Shown here piece after piece: positions 50,415 through 59,406 of a DNA stretch of 64,000 bases. The DNA lies in NCBI RefSeq assembly GCF_001700965.1, contig NZ_CP016756.1, positions 1,674,001 to 1,738,000 on the forward strand. Direction: 5' to 3'. Both the position numbers and the translations under genes were made by a program. This DNA is from Stenotrophomonas nitritireducens. Its GTDB lineage: Bacteria; Pseudomonadota; Gammaproteobacteria; Xanthomonadales; Xanthomonadaceae. Positions within the stretch are counted from its first letter, which is position 1. Each line of letters opens with the position of its first letter. The notes beneath the pieces were generated by a model. The model was not told the origin of the DNA, did not search any database, and was given only the letters and a program-made list of their open reading frames with translations.

Positions 50415-52496
50415 TCACTGCAGCAGCAACTGCAGCTCACGTGCTGCCACCGCCTCATTGCCGCTGAAATCCTTCGCACTGATCCGGATCGTGTAATTGC
50501 CCGGCTGCAGCTCAGCCAGCTGCAGCGCACCGCCGGCCAGCAGCCCGTCACGCACGGTATTGGTCAGTACGTAACGGAAGCGGGTACTGCTGCTGCCGTG
50601 CACGGTGATGCCGCTGTCGGCGGCATAAGCCTGCTTCACCGCTTCGCGCTGCGGCGGCATGCGGTTGAAGATGATGTTGGTGCGCGGTTGCTCGTAGCCG
50701 GGCAGCGCGCGGCCATTGGCATCCAGGATCTGATAGCCCAAGCTGTAGAGCCCAAGCCGGCGTCGCGGCAGGTTGTTGTCGACCTGATCCCAGGCTTCCA
50801 CCACCAGTTGCAGGCCGGCAGCATCGCGCGGCACGCGCAGGCGTCCATCCGCTTTTTCGGCCAGGCGTTGATTGTCAGCGTCGAGCACGGCGATGTCGTC
50901 GATCTTCGGCGCAACATGGTCGGCATAGTTCGAGAAACCAAGACGCACGGCATTGCGCTCATAGCCGGACGGTCCCACCGCCAGGTGCACATGCGCCTGG
51001 TTGTTGATGCTGCCCAGCGCATCGCCGGGCTGGAAGCGGGTGCCACGGCGCACGCGCACACGATCAAGCTGGCCGTTGTCGTCGTACACCAATTGCATGC
51101 GCGTCGGGTCCAGCGCACGGTTGGATGCATCGCGGCCAACCTTCATGTGGATGTAATCAAGCTTGTCCAGCGACAAGCCTTCGGCCTGCCCGCCCAGGGT
51201 CCAGGTCGAGGCCGGGCTGCTGACCTTGCCACTGACAATCGCCAGCACCGTCTGGCCGACGTCACCGCGCACATCGAAACCACTGTGCAGATGGTGCCGG
51301 CTCTCACCGCTGAAGTTGCCACGCACCTCCCCCAAGGTGCCGGTCACCTCATGCCAACCCGACTGCGGTGCCAGCGGCCAGCGGCCCTGGTTTGCGGGTA
51401 GGGGGTTTTCCGTCGATGGCCCCAGCTGCGGCACCACCTCCGGCATATTCGCCGTGCGCGGCACCAGATGATGGATGCGATAGGCATCGGCATCGCTCAA
51501 CAGCAGGCTGCCATCAGGCGCCAGTGCCAGCCCGGCCGGGCGCGCAAAACGCAGGGCATCGTTGCCGGCCACGGCGACGATATGGCCGTGTGGTGACAGC
51601 TGCACCACGCGCCCAGTCTGCCGCTCGCCCACATAGACCACGTCGTCGTGGGTGATGGCCAGCGTCATCGGCCCCCACAACACACGCTCGGCGTTGGGCA
51701 TGCCGACGCGGGTGCTGACCATGCCGTTGCCGTCAATGCTGCGCAGCGCATTGTTCTGCAGGTCGGCAATCCAGAGATTGCCGTGGCCGTCGAACTTCAG
51801 ATCGGTAGGCGTATCGAAGCGTGCCTGCGCGCCGGGGCCATCTTCCCAGCCTGGCTGCGCGCCGCCGGCCAAGGTGGTGACCGTACCATCGCTGGCAATC
51901 ACACGGATGCGATCATTCCAGGTATCGGCAACATAGACCCGGCCATCGGCCGCTACTGCCACCCCCATCGGCCCGTTGAAGCGCGCCTGCGCGGCAGTGC
52001 CATCGGCAAAACCGGGGCTGCCATTGCCGGCCAGCGTGCTGACCAGCCCCTGTGCGCTGATCTTGCGGATGGCGTGGTTGCCGGTGTCGGCGACATAAAG
52101 GTTGCCCTGCGCGTCCAAGGCAATGCCCGAGGGCGTATTGAACCTGGCCGCACTGCCCTGGCCATCGGCAAGGCCTTCAACACCGCCCGCCAGCAGCTGG
52201 AAGCGGCCATCCAGGCCGCGATACAGGATGCGGTTGTTGTCGCCGGCATCGGCGACGAACAGCACGCCACCACCCATCACCAGCCCCCAGGGATCACTGA
52301 AGCGGGTCTGCGCGGCGGTGCCGGCAGCGTTGCCCGCCACCCCGTCACCACCAAGCAGATCGATCCGCGCCTGCCAGCCCAGCGGCGTCGCCGGCGGCGC
52401 CGCAGGCGCGGGCGCTTCGGGCGCCCACAGGAAGCTGGCGCCCAAGGCGGCAGCGGTGACGCCGATGACGGCCATTACCCAATGTTTGCGATCCAT
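50415..52496 (-). CDS. NHL-repeat beta-propeller fused to an M23/LytM-like peptidase domain
   Basis: The 693-residue protein has one N-terminal membrane anchor or uncleaved signal (WVMAVIGVTAAALGASFLWA), six NHL repeats (about 40-330; e.g. FNTPSGIALDAQGNLYVADT, GNHAIRKISAQGLVSTLAGN), then a LytM-like domain with HSGFD (His404, Asp408) and HVH (His502, His504), i.e. the HxxxD and HxH zinc motifs of M23 endopeptidases, and a C-terminal immunoglobulin-like tail. The start 52496 was chosen because the membrane segment begins there. It would be periplasmic and either cleave or just bind peptidoglycan cross-links. Confidence 0.8.
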   Translation of the reverse strand: MDRKHWVMAVIGVTAAALGASFLWAPEAPAPAAPPATPLGWQARIDLLGGDGVAGNAAGTAAQTRFSDPWGLVMGGGVLFVADAGDNNRILYRGLDGRFQLLAGGVEGLADGQGSAARFNTPSGIALDAQGNLYVADTGNHAIRKISAQGLVSTLAGNGSPGFADGTAAQARFNGPMGVAVAADGRVYVADTWNDRIRVIASDGTVTTLAGGAQPGWEDGPGAQARFDTPTDLKFDGHGNLWIADLQNNALRSIDGNGMVSTRVGMPNAERVLWGPMTLAITHDDVVYVGERQTGRVVQLSPHGHIVAVAGNDALRFARPAGLALAPDGSLLLSDADAYRIHHLVPRTANMPEVVPQLGPSTENPLPANQGRWPLAPQSGWHEVTGTLGEVRGNFSGESRHHLHSGFDVRGDVGQTVLAIVSGKVSSPASTWTLGGQAEGLSLDKLDYIHMKVGRDASNRALDPTRMQLVYDDNGQLDRVRVRRGTRFQPGDALGSINNQAHVHLAVGPSGYERNAVRLGFSNYADHVAPKIDDIAVLDADNQRLAEKADGRLRVPRDAAGLQLVVEAWDQVDNNLPRRRLGLYSLGYQILDANGRALPGYEQPRTNIIFNRMPPQREAVKQAYAADSGITVHGSSSTRFRYVLTNTVRDGLLAGGALQLAELQPGNYTIRISAKDFSGNEAVAARELQLLLQ

Positions 52497-52579
52497 GTAC
52501 ACCCAACCAACTGCGGACCCGGCACGATAGACGCTCACGGCCCGCGGCGGAACCGCCGAAAGCCCTGTTGGAGAACCGT

Positions 52580-53041
52580 ATGCACCTGTATCTGCAAGAA
52601 GACCTGATCCGGCTGCAGGCCGGGCAAACCACCGACATCAGCCTGCCGCTGTCGCTGTCATCGCTGCTGCAGGCGGGCCTGCAGCACTTTCCGCCGACGG
52701 AGCGGGCGCTGGAGGAGGCCATCGCCAGTGCCGAAGACGCACTGATGCCCTGGATTCCTGCCCTGCGCCAGGACTCGCTGGAGGTATTGGAATGTGCCGA
52801 TGCGGCGCTTGCGCCCTTGCCGGGTGTGCTGGGATACCCGCAACAGCCAATCTGGGAGTTGGATATTGAAGAAGTGGAACGGGCGTTCAACCAACTGGCG
52901 CAGGTAGCGGCCGGGATGCCAGCCAAGTCCTTGGGGCTGCCGGAGCGGGCGGATTTCGTTGCAGCGTTGGTGGTGGTGCGCGAGCTGATGCATCACGTGG
53001 GGTGGCAGCAGTTGCGCTTGCTTGAGGCTGGGGCGGATTGA
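52580..53041 (+). CDS. Hypothetical helical protein, divergent to NHL gene
   Basis: The 153-residue cytosolic protein starts at ATG 52580 after GGAGAACCGT. It is mostly helical and leucine-rich (TTDISLPLSLSSLLQAGLQH, IEEVERAFNQLAQVAAGMPA, DFVAALVVVRELMHHVGWQQ). I recognise no family or active site. The gene faces the NHL protein gene across 83 bases. Confidence 0.65.
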   Translation: MHLYLQEDLIRLQAGQTTDISLPLSLSSLLQAGLQHFPPTERALEEAIASAEDALMPWIPALRQDSLEVLECADAALAPLPGVLGYPQQPIWELDIEEVERAFNQLAQVAAGMPAKSLGLPERADFVAALVVVRELMHHVGWQQLRLLEAGAD

Positions 53042-53089
53042 GGTTGGAAGTTGGGGTTTGGGGAAATGCAGAAGCAAACGCCAAGGCCA

Positions 53090-53278
53090 GAGCCAGAGCA
53101 CCCCTCCCCAACCCTCCCCTTCGCCTACGGCGAAAGGGAGGGGGCTCAAGCCAAAGCCAAAGCCAAAACCAAAGCCAAAGCCAAAGCCAAAGCATCAGCA
53201 CTGCACCATCCGCCCCCCTCCCTTGCGCGAAGCGCAGGGGAGGGCTGGGGAGGGGTGCTCTGGCTCTGGCTCTGGCTC
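53090..53278. repeat. Inverted repeat with hexanucleotide tracts
   Basis: Arms at 53090-53145 and 53212-53278 (GAGCCAGAGC...GGGAGGGGGC against its inverse) frame a central run of seven CCAAAG-type hexamers (53151-53192; one is CCAAAA). The right arm ends in a TCTGGC hexamer tract (53258-53278) whose complement, GCCAGA, begins the left arm. The 295-base gap 53042-53336 has no supported gene. Confidence 0.85.
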
Positions 53279-53336
53279 TAGTTCCAGCTTCGGTTCCAAC
53301 TGCGAAGCCCCTCCATCCAAACCCCCAACAACCAAA

Positions 53337-54110
53337 CTACAACGCCGGCCTTTCCGGCCCCGTTCCCATCGCCTCTCGGTACCGGCCGTACAACGCCAAT
53401 ACCTTGTCCACGTACTGCCGCGTCTCCGCGTACGGCGGCACGCCGCCATAACGTGCAACCACCCCGATGCCTGCGTTATAGGCTGCAGCAGCCAGGGTCC
53501 GGTCACCGTTGTAACGGCGCAGCAGCGATTTCATGTAACGCGCGCCGCCGTTGATGGACTGGGCGGGCGACAACGGATCGCTTACGCCGTATTCGCTCGC
53601 CGTTTCCGGCATCAGCTGCATCACGCCCTGTGCGCCCTTGGGTGACACTGCTTTCTCATCGAACGCACTCTCCGCGTGGGCCACGGCCCGCAGCCAGGCA
53701 TCATCCACGCCAGTGGCCTTGGCAGCAGCACGGAACTGCGGTGCGTGACGATTCAACTGCGGCGTGCCTACCCGGCCCAATCCTGCATGCGCTGGCTCAC
53801 CCGGTGGCGTAGCCACGGTGAAACGCAGGTAGGGAGTTGAACCCGGTAGGTTGCGGGTGGAATAAACCGGCTTGCCGTCCTGCTCGCGCTCGTAGAGAGT
53901 TCCGCTGAATACCCCAAAGTTGCCCCATAGATTAGGCGTCTGCACGGCATTGTCGTCGAGTTCGATGGCCTTGCAGACGGAGCCCGGTTCTGGAGCCGTA
54001 GCCATGCTCACTGTGGCTTTCTGCACGCAGCGGTACACCGTGCGCGCCTGCAAAGGCCCGCACAGCCCGTACATCAGCAGCAACAGCAAAAGCGCAGCCG
54101 CGCGCGGCAT
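53337..54110 (-). CDS. Lytic transglycosylase with C-terminal SLT domain
   Basis: The 257-residue precursor has a signal peptide (MPRAAALLLLLLMYGLCGPL), a DUF4124-like Cys-containing N-terminal region (25-60) and an SLT domain (residues 120-257) with catalytic Glu147 (AVAHAESAFDEKAVSPKGAQ), GVMQLMPETA, AAAYNAG and PPYAETRQYV. It cuts peptidoglycan glycan strands to 1,6-anhydro ends in the periplasm. Domain order is like the small SLT proteins encoded near secretion or flagellar genes, but no such locus is here. The gene is divergent from the small hypothetical gene at 54232. Confidence 0.9.
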   Translation of the reverse strand: MPRAAALLLLLLMYGLCGPLQARTVYRCVQKATVSMATAPEPGSVCKAIELDDNAVQTPNLWGNFGVFSGTLYEREQDGKPVYSTRNLPGSTPYLRFTVATPPGEPAHAGLGRVGTPQLNRHAPQFRAAAKATGVDDAWLRAVAHAESAFDEKAVSPKGAQGVMQLMPETASEYGVSDPLSPAQSINGGARYMKSLLRRYNGDRTLAAAAYNAGIGVVARYGGVPPYAETRQYVDKVLALYGRYREAMGTGPERPAL

Positions 54111-54231
54111 GGCCGGATCCCATCAACAGAAGGAGCACGATGCTGAGCCTGCATGCTTGAACGGCAGGTGATGAAAAATGCGCCAATCGCGCCCAGAATG
54201 AACAGCCGCTTTCCAACCCTGTGCCAAGCCC

Positions 54232-54540
54232 ATGACCGTACCCCTGCTAGGCTTCGACAACCCGCAGTTCCATACCGGCCGCAACACCAGCGTACGGCGC
54301 GGCGCGCGTTGGCATGGGGTAGCGCAGGCCTGCATCGCCTTGGGTGAAGGGCGCCAACTGGGCCCCCTGCCCCTGCAGACCGAACTGCGCAGTTTCGACG
54401 CCCTGGAAGAGGCGGATCTGTGCGACGAACATGACCCTGCATGCCGTAGCCCGGCAGGGCTGTTGGCGGTAATGCAGCGCCTGTATCCCGGTTTCCGCCA
54501 TGACGAACTGGTCACCCTGGTGCACTTCCGGCTGGAATGA
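54232..54540 (+). CDS. Small hypothetical protein
   Basis: The 102-residue product (MTVPLLGFDNPQFHTGRNTS, then VRRGARWHGVAQACIALGEG and DELVTLVHFRLE) has no signal peptide or known motif. The GRNTSVRRGARWHG segment slightly recalls ASCH/PUA-like domains but too weakly to assign. Codon use agrees with neighbouring genes. The 165 bases up to the GH18 gene show no feature. Confidence 0.6.
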   Translation: MTVPLLGFDNPQFHTGRNTSVRRGARWHGVAQACIALGEGRQLGPLPLQTELRSFDALEEADLCDEHDPACRSPAGLLAVMQRLYPGFRHDELVTLVHFRLE

Positions 54541-54705
54541 GTCCGCTGGCTGCACGGGTGCGTGATCACCGGTCTGTTGGTGGCGGCTCACCTGCGCGAC
54601 CTCCCCCTGGATTGGAGCAAGGCCGGGCATCGGATGAGGGGGAGCCTGTGCCTGTTGTTCCGGCAACTACCGGAAACCACCAGGCGCACAAGCTCCCCGC
54701 TGCAA

Positions 54706-55776
54706 TCAGCGCGTCCGTGCTGCGCGCAGATGCTGGCCTACCGGCTCGGAAAACGCGCGACCGTCGGCCACATCCCAGTTGATCGACCAGGTCATCACGC
54801 CTCGGAAATCCGGGTGCGGCCGGGCCGGCTTCAGCTCATCGCACTGGGTGGCCGTGGTCAGGCAATCGAAGGCGCGGTTTATGTCCGCTGGTGTCGCATA
54901 ACCGTTGCCGGCAGCGCGCAGGCCCGACGGCAACGCCAGCGCAACCTGGTCCGCACGCAGCCCGGCAAACCGTCCCTTGCCGCCGGCCAGATCAAAGCCT
55001 TCGATCAGCATCTTGGCCGAGCCCACCATCATGTCGACGCTGCCACCCGGGTACTTCTCGGCGCGGTAGGGCGTGGGCAGGCCGCCATTGTTGTAGAGCT
55101 GCACGTGCAGCAGGTCCAGCTCGTCGCGCAGGCCATCGATCAGGGGCAGGTAGGCTCCCCAGATACCGTCCATCGATACCAGCCCACCCTGCACATAAGG
55201 ATGCTCCGGTGCCATCGACACATACAGGTTCGGGTACATCTCATGCAGCCGCTTCACTGCGGATACCAGGTGCGGGATGACCGGCGCGCCATGCACAACG
55301 CCTGCGATTTTCTCCAGGTCGACATCGATGCCGTCGAAGCCGAAGGTGTTGATCGCCTCGGCGGTAGTGCGCACGAAGTTGTCTTCATCGCGCTGCGTGT
55401 TCAAGGTCACCGTGCCCAGCTCGCCGCCGAAGGAGAGCACCACGATCTTGCCCTGTGCACGTTTGGCGGCAATGTCTGCAATCAACTGCGTGCGATCCAG
55501 CGCCGGATCCGGGTTGAACGCCACCTTGCCCTCGCCCATGTCATCGGCGAAGGCCAGCACGATCACATCCCAACTGTCATCCACCTTGGCGACCGGCAGC
55601 AGCCCCTGGCCATTGTCGAAATTGTGCAGATAGCCCACCAGCGCATGTCTGGGCAACGGATGGCTGTGCCCGGGCGCGACACCCACGCCGCCCGCCGCAG
55701 CGGGCTTGGACGTTGCCTGGCAACCGAATGTGGAAACAAGCACCAACGCGGAGAACAACAGACTGATCGACTTCAT
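54706..55776 (-). CDS. GH18-family glycoside hydrolase, lipoprotein (chitinase-like)
   Basis: The 356-residue precursor has lipobox STFGC (Cys19). The GH18 barrel carries the catalytic signature FDGIDVDLE with acid/base Glu155 (DxxDxDxE), plus VVLSFGG for the SxGG strand. YVSMAPEH and VQLYNNG match the later GH18 strands. It would cleave chitin or another N-acetylglucosamine polymer; lacking chitin-binding modules it may act on peptidoglycan or oligosaccharides. The start is the ATG at 55776; a GTG at 55779 is possible. Confidence 0.88.
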   Translation of the reverse strand: MKSISLLFSALVLVSTFGCQATSKPAAAGGVGVAPGHSHPLPRHALVGYLHNFDNGQGLLPVAKVDDSWDVIVLAFADDMGEGKVAFNPDPALDRTQLIADIAAKRAQGKIVVLSFGGELGTVTLNTQRDEDNFVRTTAEAINTFGFDGIDVDLEKIAGVVHGAPVIPHLVSAVKRLHEMYPNLYVSMAPEHPYVQGGLVSMDGIWGAYLPLIDGLRDELDLLHVQLYNNGGLPTPYRAEKYPGGSVDMMVGSAKMLIEGFDLAGGKGRFAGLRADQVALALPSGLRAAGNGYATPADINRAFDCLTTATQCDELKPARPHPDFRGVMTWSINWDVADGRAFSEPVGQHLRAARTR

Positions 55777-55963
55777 CACAACCCCAGAATGGAAGACGCC
55801 CGATTCTAGGCATGCATTTCCCGCAAAAAGCCATTGAAAGACAACAACTTAGGAAAGTCGTCCTGGTTTGTCCCGGTTTGTCCACTGGGTGACATTCAAC
55901 CCGATCGGCGGGCACCGGCAATGGCGGCGGCAAGGCCCGCCTCTGGCCTGCGTTGACCCGCGC

Positions 55964-56920
55964 TCAAGTGCACGTTTTCATGCGCCGCTCGGCATCCCAG
56001 AGCGCACGCCGCGCAAGGTCGTAGGCACTATCGGCCGCACTGGGCAGGCTGTGCTCGGCCTCCACAGGATCGGCACCGTTGTTGTAGCGGTACTCCACGC
56101 GCTGCAGGGCGTCCATGTGCTGCTGCGCGATACCGAGCCAACGTCGGCGCTGCTCACCATTGCAACGTGGATAGCGTTGCTCCAACGCGCCGATAGCGAG
56201 GCGGATGCGACGGCTGGCCCCGCCCCTCATGTCCGGCGCCTTCTCGTAGCGGATGGGCGCGGCCTTGTAGGCATCGCCGGTGGCCTCACTGCCCAGATCG
56301 GACGGGCGCTCATGCAGGCCGGGGTTGAACGCAACATCCGGCGGACGCCGCGCCTGTGCCGGCTGGATGTCCCGCCCATGGATCAAGCGCGCGCCCATTT
56401 CGCCCAGCGTCGGCGGCTTTTTCTTGTCTTCGAACATGCCCGAGACCATCTTCTCCAACGGCCGTTCCCCCACGCCGGTGGCCAATTCATCGCGGTGTTG
56501 GAACACCTGCTGCGCGGCATCCTTCTGTGCCGGCACCGTGCCACTCGGTGGCACCGCCAGGCTGCCATCCCGACCATAGAGCCGTTGCGACCATGCGGCT
56601 TGGGCAGCTGCGGGTGCAGTTGGCGCTGCAGAGGGCGCGGCGCTGACGCGCGCTTGGTTCGCCGGCAGCGGCGTATCGGCATGTGACGGCACCACCAGTG
56701 CTGGCGCGGCAGCCGGCATCGGCACTGTTTGCGGTTGGGGCGGCGCCGCAGGCATGGCCGCCGGCAGCACCCAGCGCAGCTCGACCCCTGCCTGTTCCGT
56801 CACCGGATTGGGCGCCGGCAGCTGCAACATCAGCCGCGCCATCCCCGCCATGAAAGCCACGGCGATCACGCCCGCAGTCAGGCGGATCCATAGCGGTTCG
56901 GCGGAACGGTCAGAACGCAT
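55964..56920 (-). CDS. Single-pass membrane protein with Ala/Pro-rich linker, function unknown
   Basis: The 318-residue protein has a cytoplasmic head, one helix (WIRLTAGVIAVAFMAGMARL, about residues 11-33), a long Ala/Pro-rich periplasmic linker (50-115) and a hydrophilic C-terminal domain with MVSGMFEDKKKPPTLGEMGA and conserved-looking IRLAIGALEQRYPRCNGEQR and RALWDAERRMKTC. Two Cys in the C-terminal region could pair. The layout recalls TonB-like or divisome linker proteins, but no domain is recognised. It is divergent from the acyl-CoA dehydrogenase gene. Confidence 0.65.
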   Translation of the reverse strand: MRSDRSAEPLWIRLTAGVIAVAFMAGMARLMLQLPAPNPVTEQAGVELRWVLPAAMPAAPPQPQTVPMPAAAPALVVPSHADTPLPANQARVSAAPSAAPTAPAAAQAAWSQRLYGRDGSLAVPPSGTVPAQKDAAQQVFQHRDELATGVGERPLEKMVSGMFEDKKKPPTLGEMGARLIHGRDIQPAQARRPPDVAFNPGLHERPSDLGSEATGDAYKAAPIRYEKAPDMRGGASRRIRLAIGALEQRYPRCNGEQRRRWLGIAQQHMDALQRVEYRYNNGADPVEAEHSLPSAADSAYDLARRALWDAERRMKTCT

Positions 56921-57104
56921 GCAACTCCATCACCAACACGACGCAGAGCGGCAACCGGCCCTGTCACGGTACAAATGCACAGTGCAGTGACCGACAAGAG
57001 CACAACGAGTTCCACGATTGTGCCTTGCGGATGTGTGAACCTGCGGCAAGAGTGGGCCATCATTCAACAAAGGGCGGCATCGTCCGCACCCCAAGGAGCC
57101 GTAC

Positions 57105-58853
57105 GTGAATACCGTTGCAGCGCAGAACCTGGATGAAAGCATCGCCAAACAGCTGTTCTTCGGCCATATCGCCGAGGATGTGCTGTTCCCCTATCCGCAG
57201 ATCCGCGAACGTGACCGCGAGATGCTGGGCGCGATGACGGACGCCATTGACCAGTTCCTGGCCGACAAGACCGCCGATCTGCGGCAGTACGACCGCGACG
57301 CCGAGCAGCCGCCGGAGTTCATCCAGGCGTTGCGGGACATGGGCCTGTTCGGACTGATCATCCCCGAGGAATACGGCGGGCTGGAGCTGTCCAATGGCGC
57401 CTATGCGCGGGTGCTGGGCCAGACCAGCAGCCATGACAGCTCGGTGTCGCTGACCATCGGCGCGCACAGTTCCATCGGCATGAAAGGCCTGCTGTTGTTC
57501 GGCAACGATGAGCAGAAGCAGCGTTACCTGCCCAAGCTTGCCAGCGGCGAGATGATTGCCGCGTTCTGCCTGACCGAAGCCGGCGCCGGCTCCGATGCCG
57601 CGGCCATCCGCACCAAGGCGCAACGCAACGACGACGGCAGCTGGACCCTGAGCGGCGAGAAGATCTGGATCACCAACGGCGGCATCGCCGATTTCTATAC
57701 GGTGTTCGCGCGTACCGACACGCCGGAAGGCAAGGTCACCGCCTTTATCGTCGAGGCCGGCTGGGACGGCGTCAGCCACGGCCCGCACGAAGACAAGATG
57801 GGCATCCGTGCTTCCTCCACCACCACCGTTGCCTTCAACGACGTGCGCGTGCCGGCGGCCAATGTGCTGGGCCCGGTAGGCAAAGGCTTCAAGGTGGCGA
57901 TGAACATCCTCAACAGCGGCCGCACCGGCCTGGGCGGTGGCGCGGTCGGCGGCATGCGTGCGCTGATCCGCATGGCCTGCGCACAGGCCAGCGAGCGCAA
58001 GCAGTTCGGCCAGCCGATCGCCGAGTTCGGCCTGGTGCGCGAGAAGATCGCGCAGATGACTGCCGACTGCTTCGCCGCCGAGAGCACGGTGTGGATGGTG
58101 GCGCATCTGATCGACAGCGGCCGCACCGACTATTCGGTGGAAGCGGCGATGAGCAAGATCTTCGCCAGCGAGGCGGTGCAGCGCAGCTGCTACGAAGCTT
58201 TGCAGATTGCCGCCGGCAACGGCTTCATGCGCGAGCTGCCGTACGAGCAGATGACCCGCGATACCCGCATCCTGTCGATCTTCGAGGGCACCAACGAGAT
58301 CCTGCGCCTGTACGTGGCGCTCAATGGGTTGAAGGGCGTGGGCGCAACGCTGAGCGAACTACAGAGCGCGGTGGGCGGCATCTTCAACGACCCGATCAAG
58401 GGTTTCGGTGTACTCAGCGACTACGCCGGCCGCCGTGTGCGCGAAGCCACCGGCTACGGCACCGGCCGCATCCGCGCGCCGCTCAACGACGCGCTGCGGC
58501 CACTGGCGCGCCTGTGCGAGAAGTACACGGTGGAACTGTCCAAGGCATCAGACCAGCTGCTGCGCAAGCATGGCAAGAAGATCGCCGACCAGCAGCATGC
58601 GCAGAAGCGCGTGGCCGATATCGCCATCGATCTGTTTGTCGGGCTGTGTGTGCTGTCACGGGTGGAGAGCCTGCTGCAGGCCAAGCATCCGGCAGCAGAG
58701 GATGCGGTGAAGATCGCGCGGCTGTTCGCACGCCAGGCCCGTCGCCGCATGGCGCGCAATGTGCGTGGCCTGGAGCGCAATGAAGACGAGATCGTCGAAT
58801 CGCTGGCGGCATCGGTACTGGAGCGCGGCGGCTACGCCTGGGACGTGATGTAA
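57105..58853 (+). CDS. Acyl-CoA dehydrogenase, VLCAD/ACAD9-like
   Basis: The 582-residue flavoenzyme starts at GTG 57105 behind AAGGAG. It has N-terminal and middle domains with AAFCLTEAGAGSDAAAIRTK and GEKIWITNGGIADFYTVFA (FAD and acyl-CoA sites), the C-terminal four-helix domain with catalytic Glu394 in SIFEGTNEILRLYVAL, and an extra C-terminal helical region (430-582) like that which anchors VLCAD to membranes. It would introduce the trans-2 double bond in long-chain acyl-CoA in beta-oxidation. The electron acceptor should be ETF. Not in an operon. Confidence 0.93.
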   Translation: MNTVAAQNLDESIAKQLFFGHIAEDVLFPYPQIRERDREMLGAMTDAIDQFLADKTADLRQYDRDAEQPPEFIQALRDMGLFGLIIPEEYGGLELSNGAYARVLGQTSSHDSSVSLTIGAHSSIGMKGLLLFGNDEQKQRYLPKLASGEMIAAFCLTEAGAGSDAAAIRTKAQRNDDGSWTLSGEKIWITNGGIADFYTVFARTDTPEGKVTAFIVEAGWDGVSHGPHEDKMGIRASSTTTVAFNDVRVPAANVLGPVGKGFKVAMNILNSGRTGLGGGAVGGMRALIRMACAQASERKQFGQPIAEFGLVREKIAQMTADCFAAESTVWMVAHLIDSGRTDYSVEAAMSKIFASEAVQRSCYEALQIAAGNGFMRELPYEQMTRDTRILSIFEGTNEILRLYVALNGLKGVGATLSELQSAVGGIFNDPIKGFGVLSDYAGRRVREATGYGTGRIRAPLNDALRPLARLCEKYTVELSKASDQLLRKHGKKIADQQHAQKRVADIAIDLFVGLCVLSRVESLLQAKHPAAEDAVKIARLFARQARRRMARNVRGLERNEDEIVESLAASVLERGGYAWDVM

Positions 58854-58864
58854 CCCAGCTTGTT

Positions 58865-59402
58865 GTAGGAGCGGCGTAAGCCGCGAAGGCAATGTACTGT
58901 CCGTTGCTGGGACCACTGCAATTGCAGATTCCGCAACAACCGGCAGCAGCATCAGCTTCGCGGCTGATGCCGCTCCCACAAGGCAACCCAACCACCCGCC
59001 GGTTGTAGGAGCGGCGTGAGCCGCGAAGCCACCGCGCTGTCCGACGGGAAGCGATTGTGCAATTGCGCGTTCCCCGGCCACAGCCAGCAGCATCAGCTTC
59101 GCGGCTGATGCCGCTCCCACAAGGCAACCCAGCCACCCGCCGGTTGTAGCAGCGGCGTGAGCCGCGAAGCCACTGCACTGTCCGACGGGAGCGATTGTGC
59201 AATTGCGCGTTCCCCGGCCACAGCCAGCAGCATCAGCTTCGCGGCTTACGCCGCTCCTACACAGGCACGGCAGCCATCCGGCAATTGTGGGAGCGGTGTA
59301 AACCGCGAAGCTCGCGCGCTGTCCGTTGCGGAAACCACTGCAATTGCAGATCCCCCGGCGGCCGGCGGCAGCATCAGCTTCGCGGCTGATGCCGCTCCTA
59401 CA
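58865..59402. repeat. Four-unit tandem array of REP hairpins, 141-bp period
   Basis: Units begin at 58865, 59005, 59146 and 59287 (spacing 140, 141 and 141). Each is about 115 bases from GTAGGAGCGGC(G)T-AGCCGCGAAG to CTTCGCGGCTGATGCCGCTC with the CCAC/CTAC end, and linkers of about 25 bases. Units 2 and 3 are nearly identical; the centres of 1 and 4 share ACTGCAATTGCAGAT. The 553-base gap between the dehydrogenase and the SulP gene is almost entirely this array; no gene is supported. Confidence 0.95.
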
Positions 59403-59406
59403 AGCG

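Noticed and set aside
52887..53201. Leucine/tryptophan-rich frame on the minus strand
   Set aside because: Its start is just the translated CCAAAG hexamer tract (Leu-Trp repeats) and the rest is the antisense of a real gene.
58865..59402. CRISPR-like regular array
   Set aside because: The repeated units are 141 bases long, are palindromic REP dimers, and the parts between repeats are themselves conserved, so there are no unique spacers and no cas genes.
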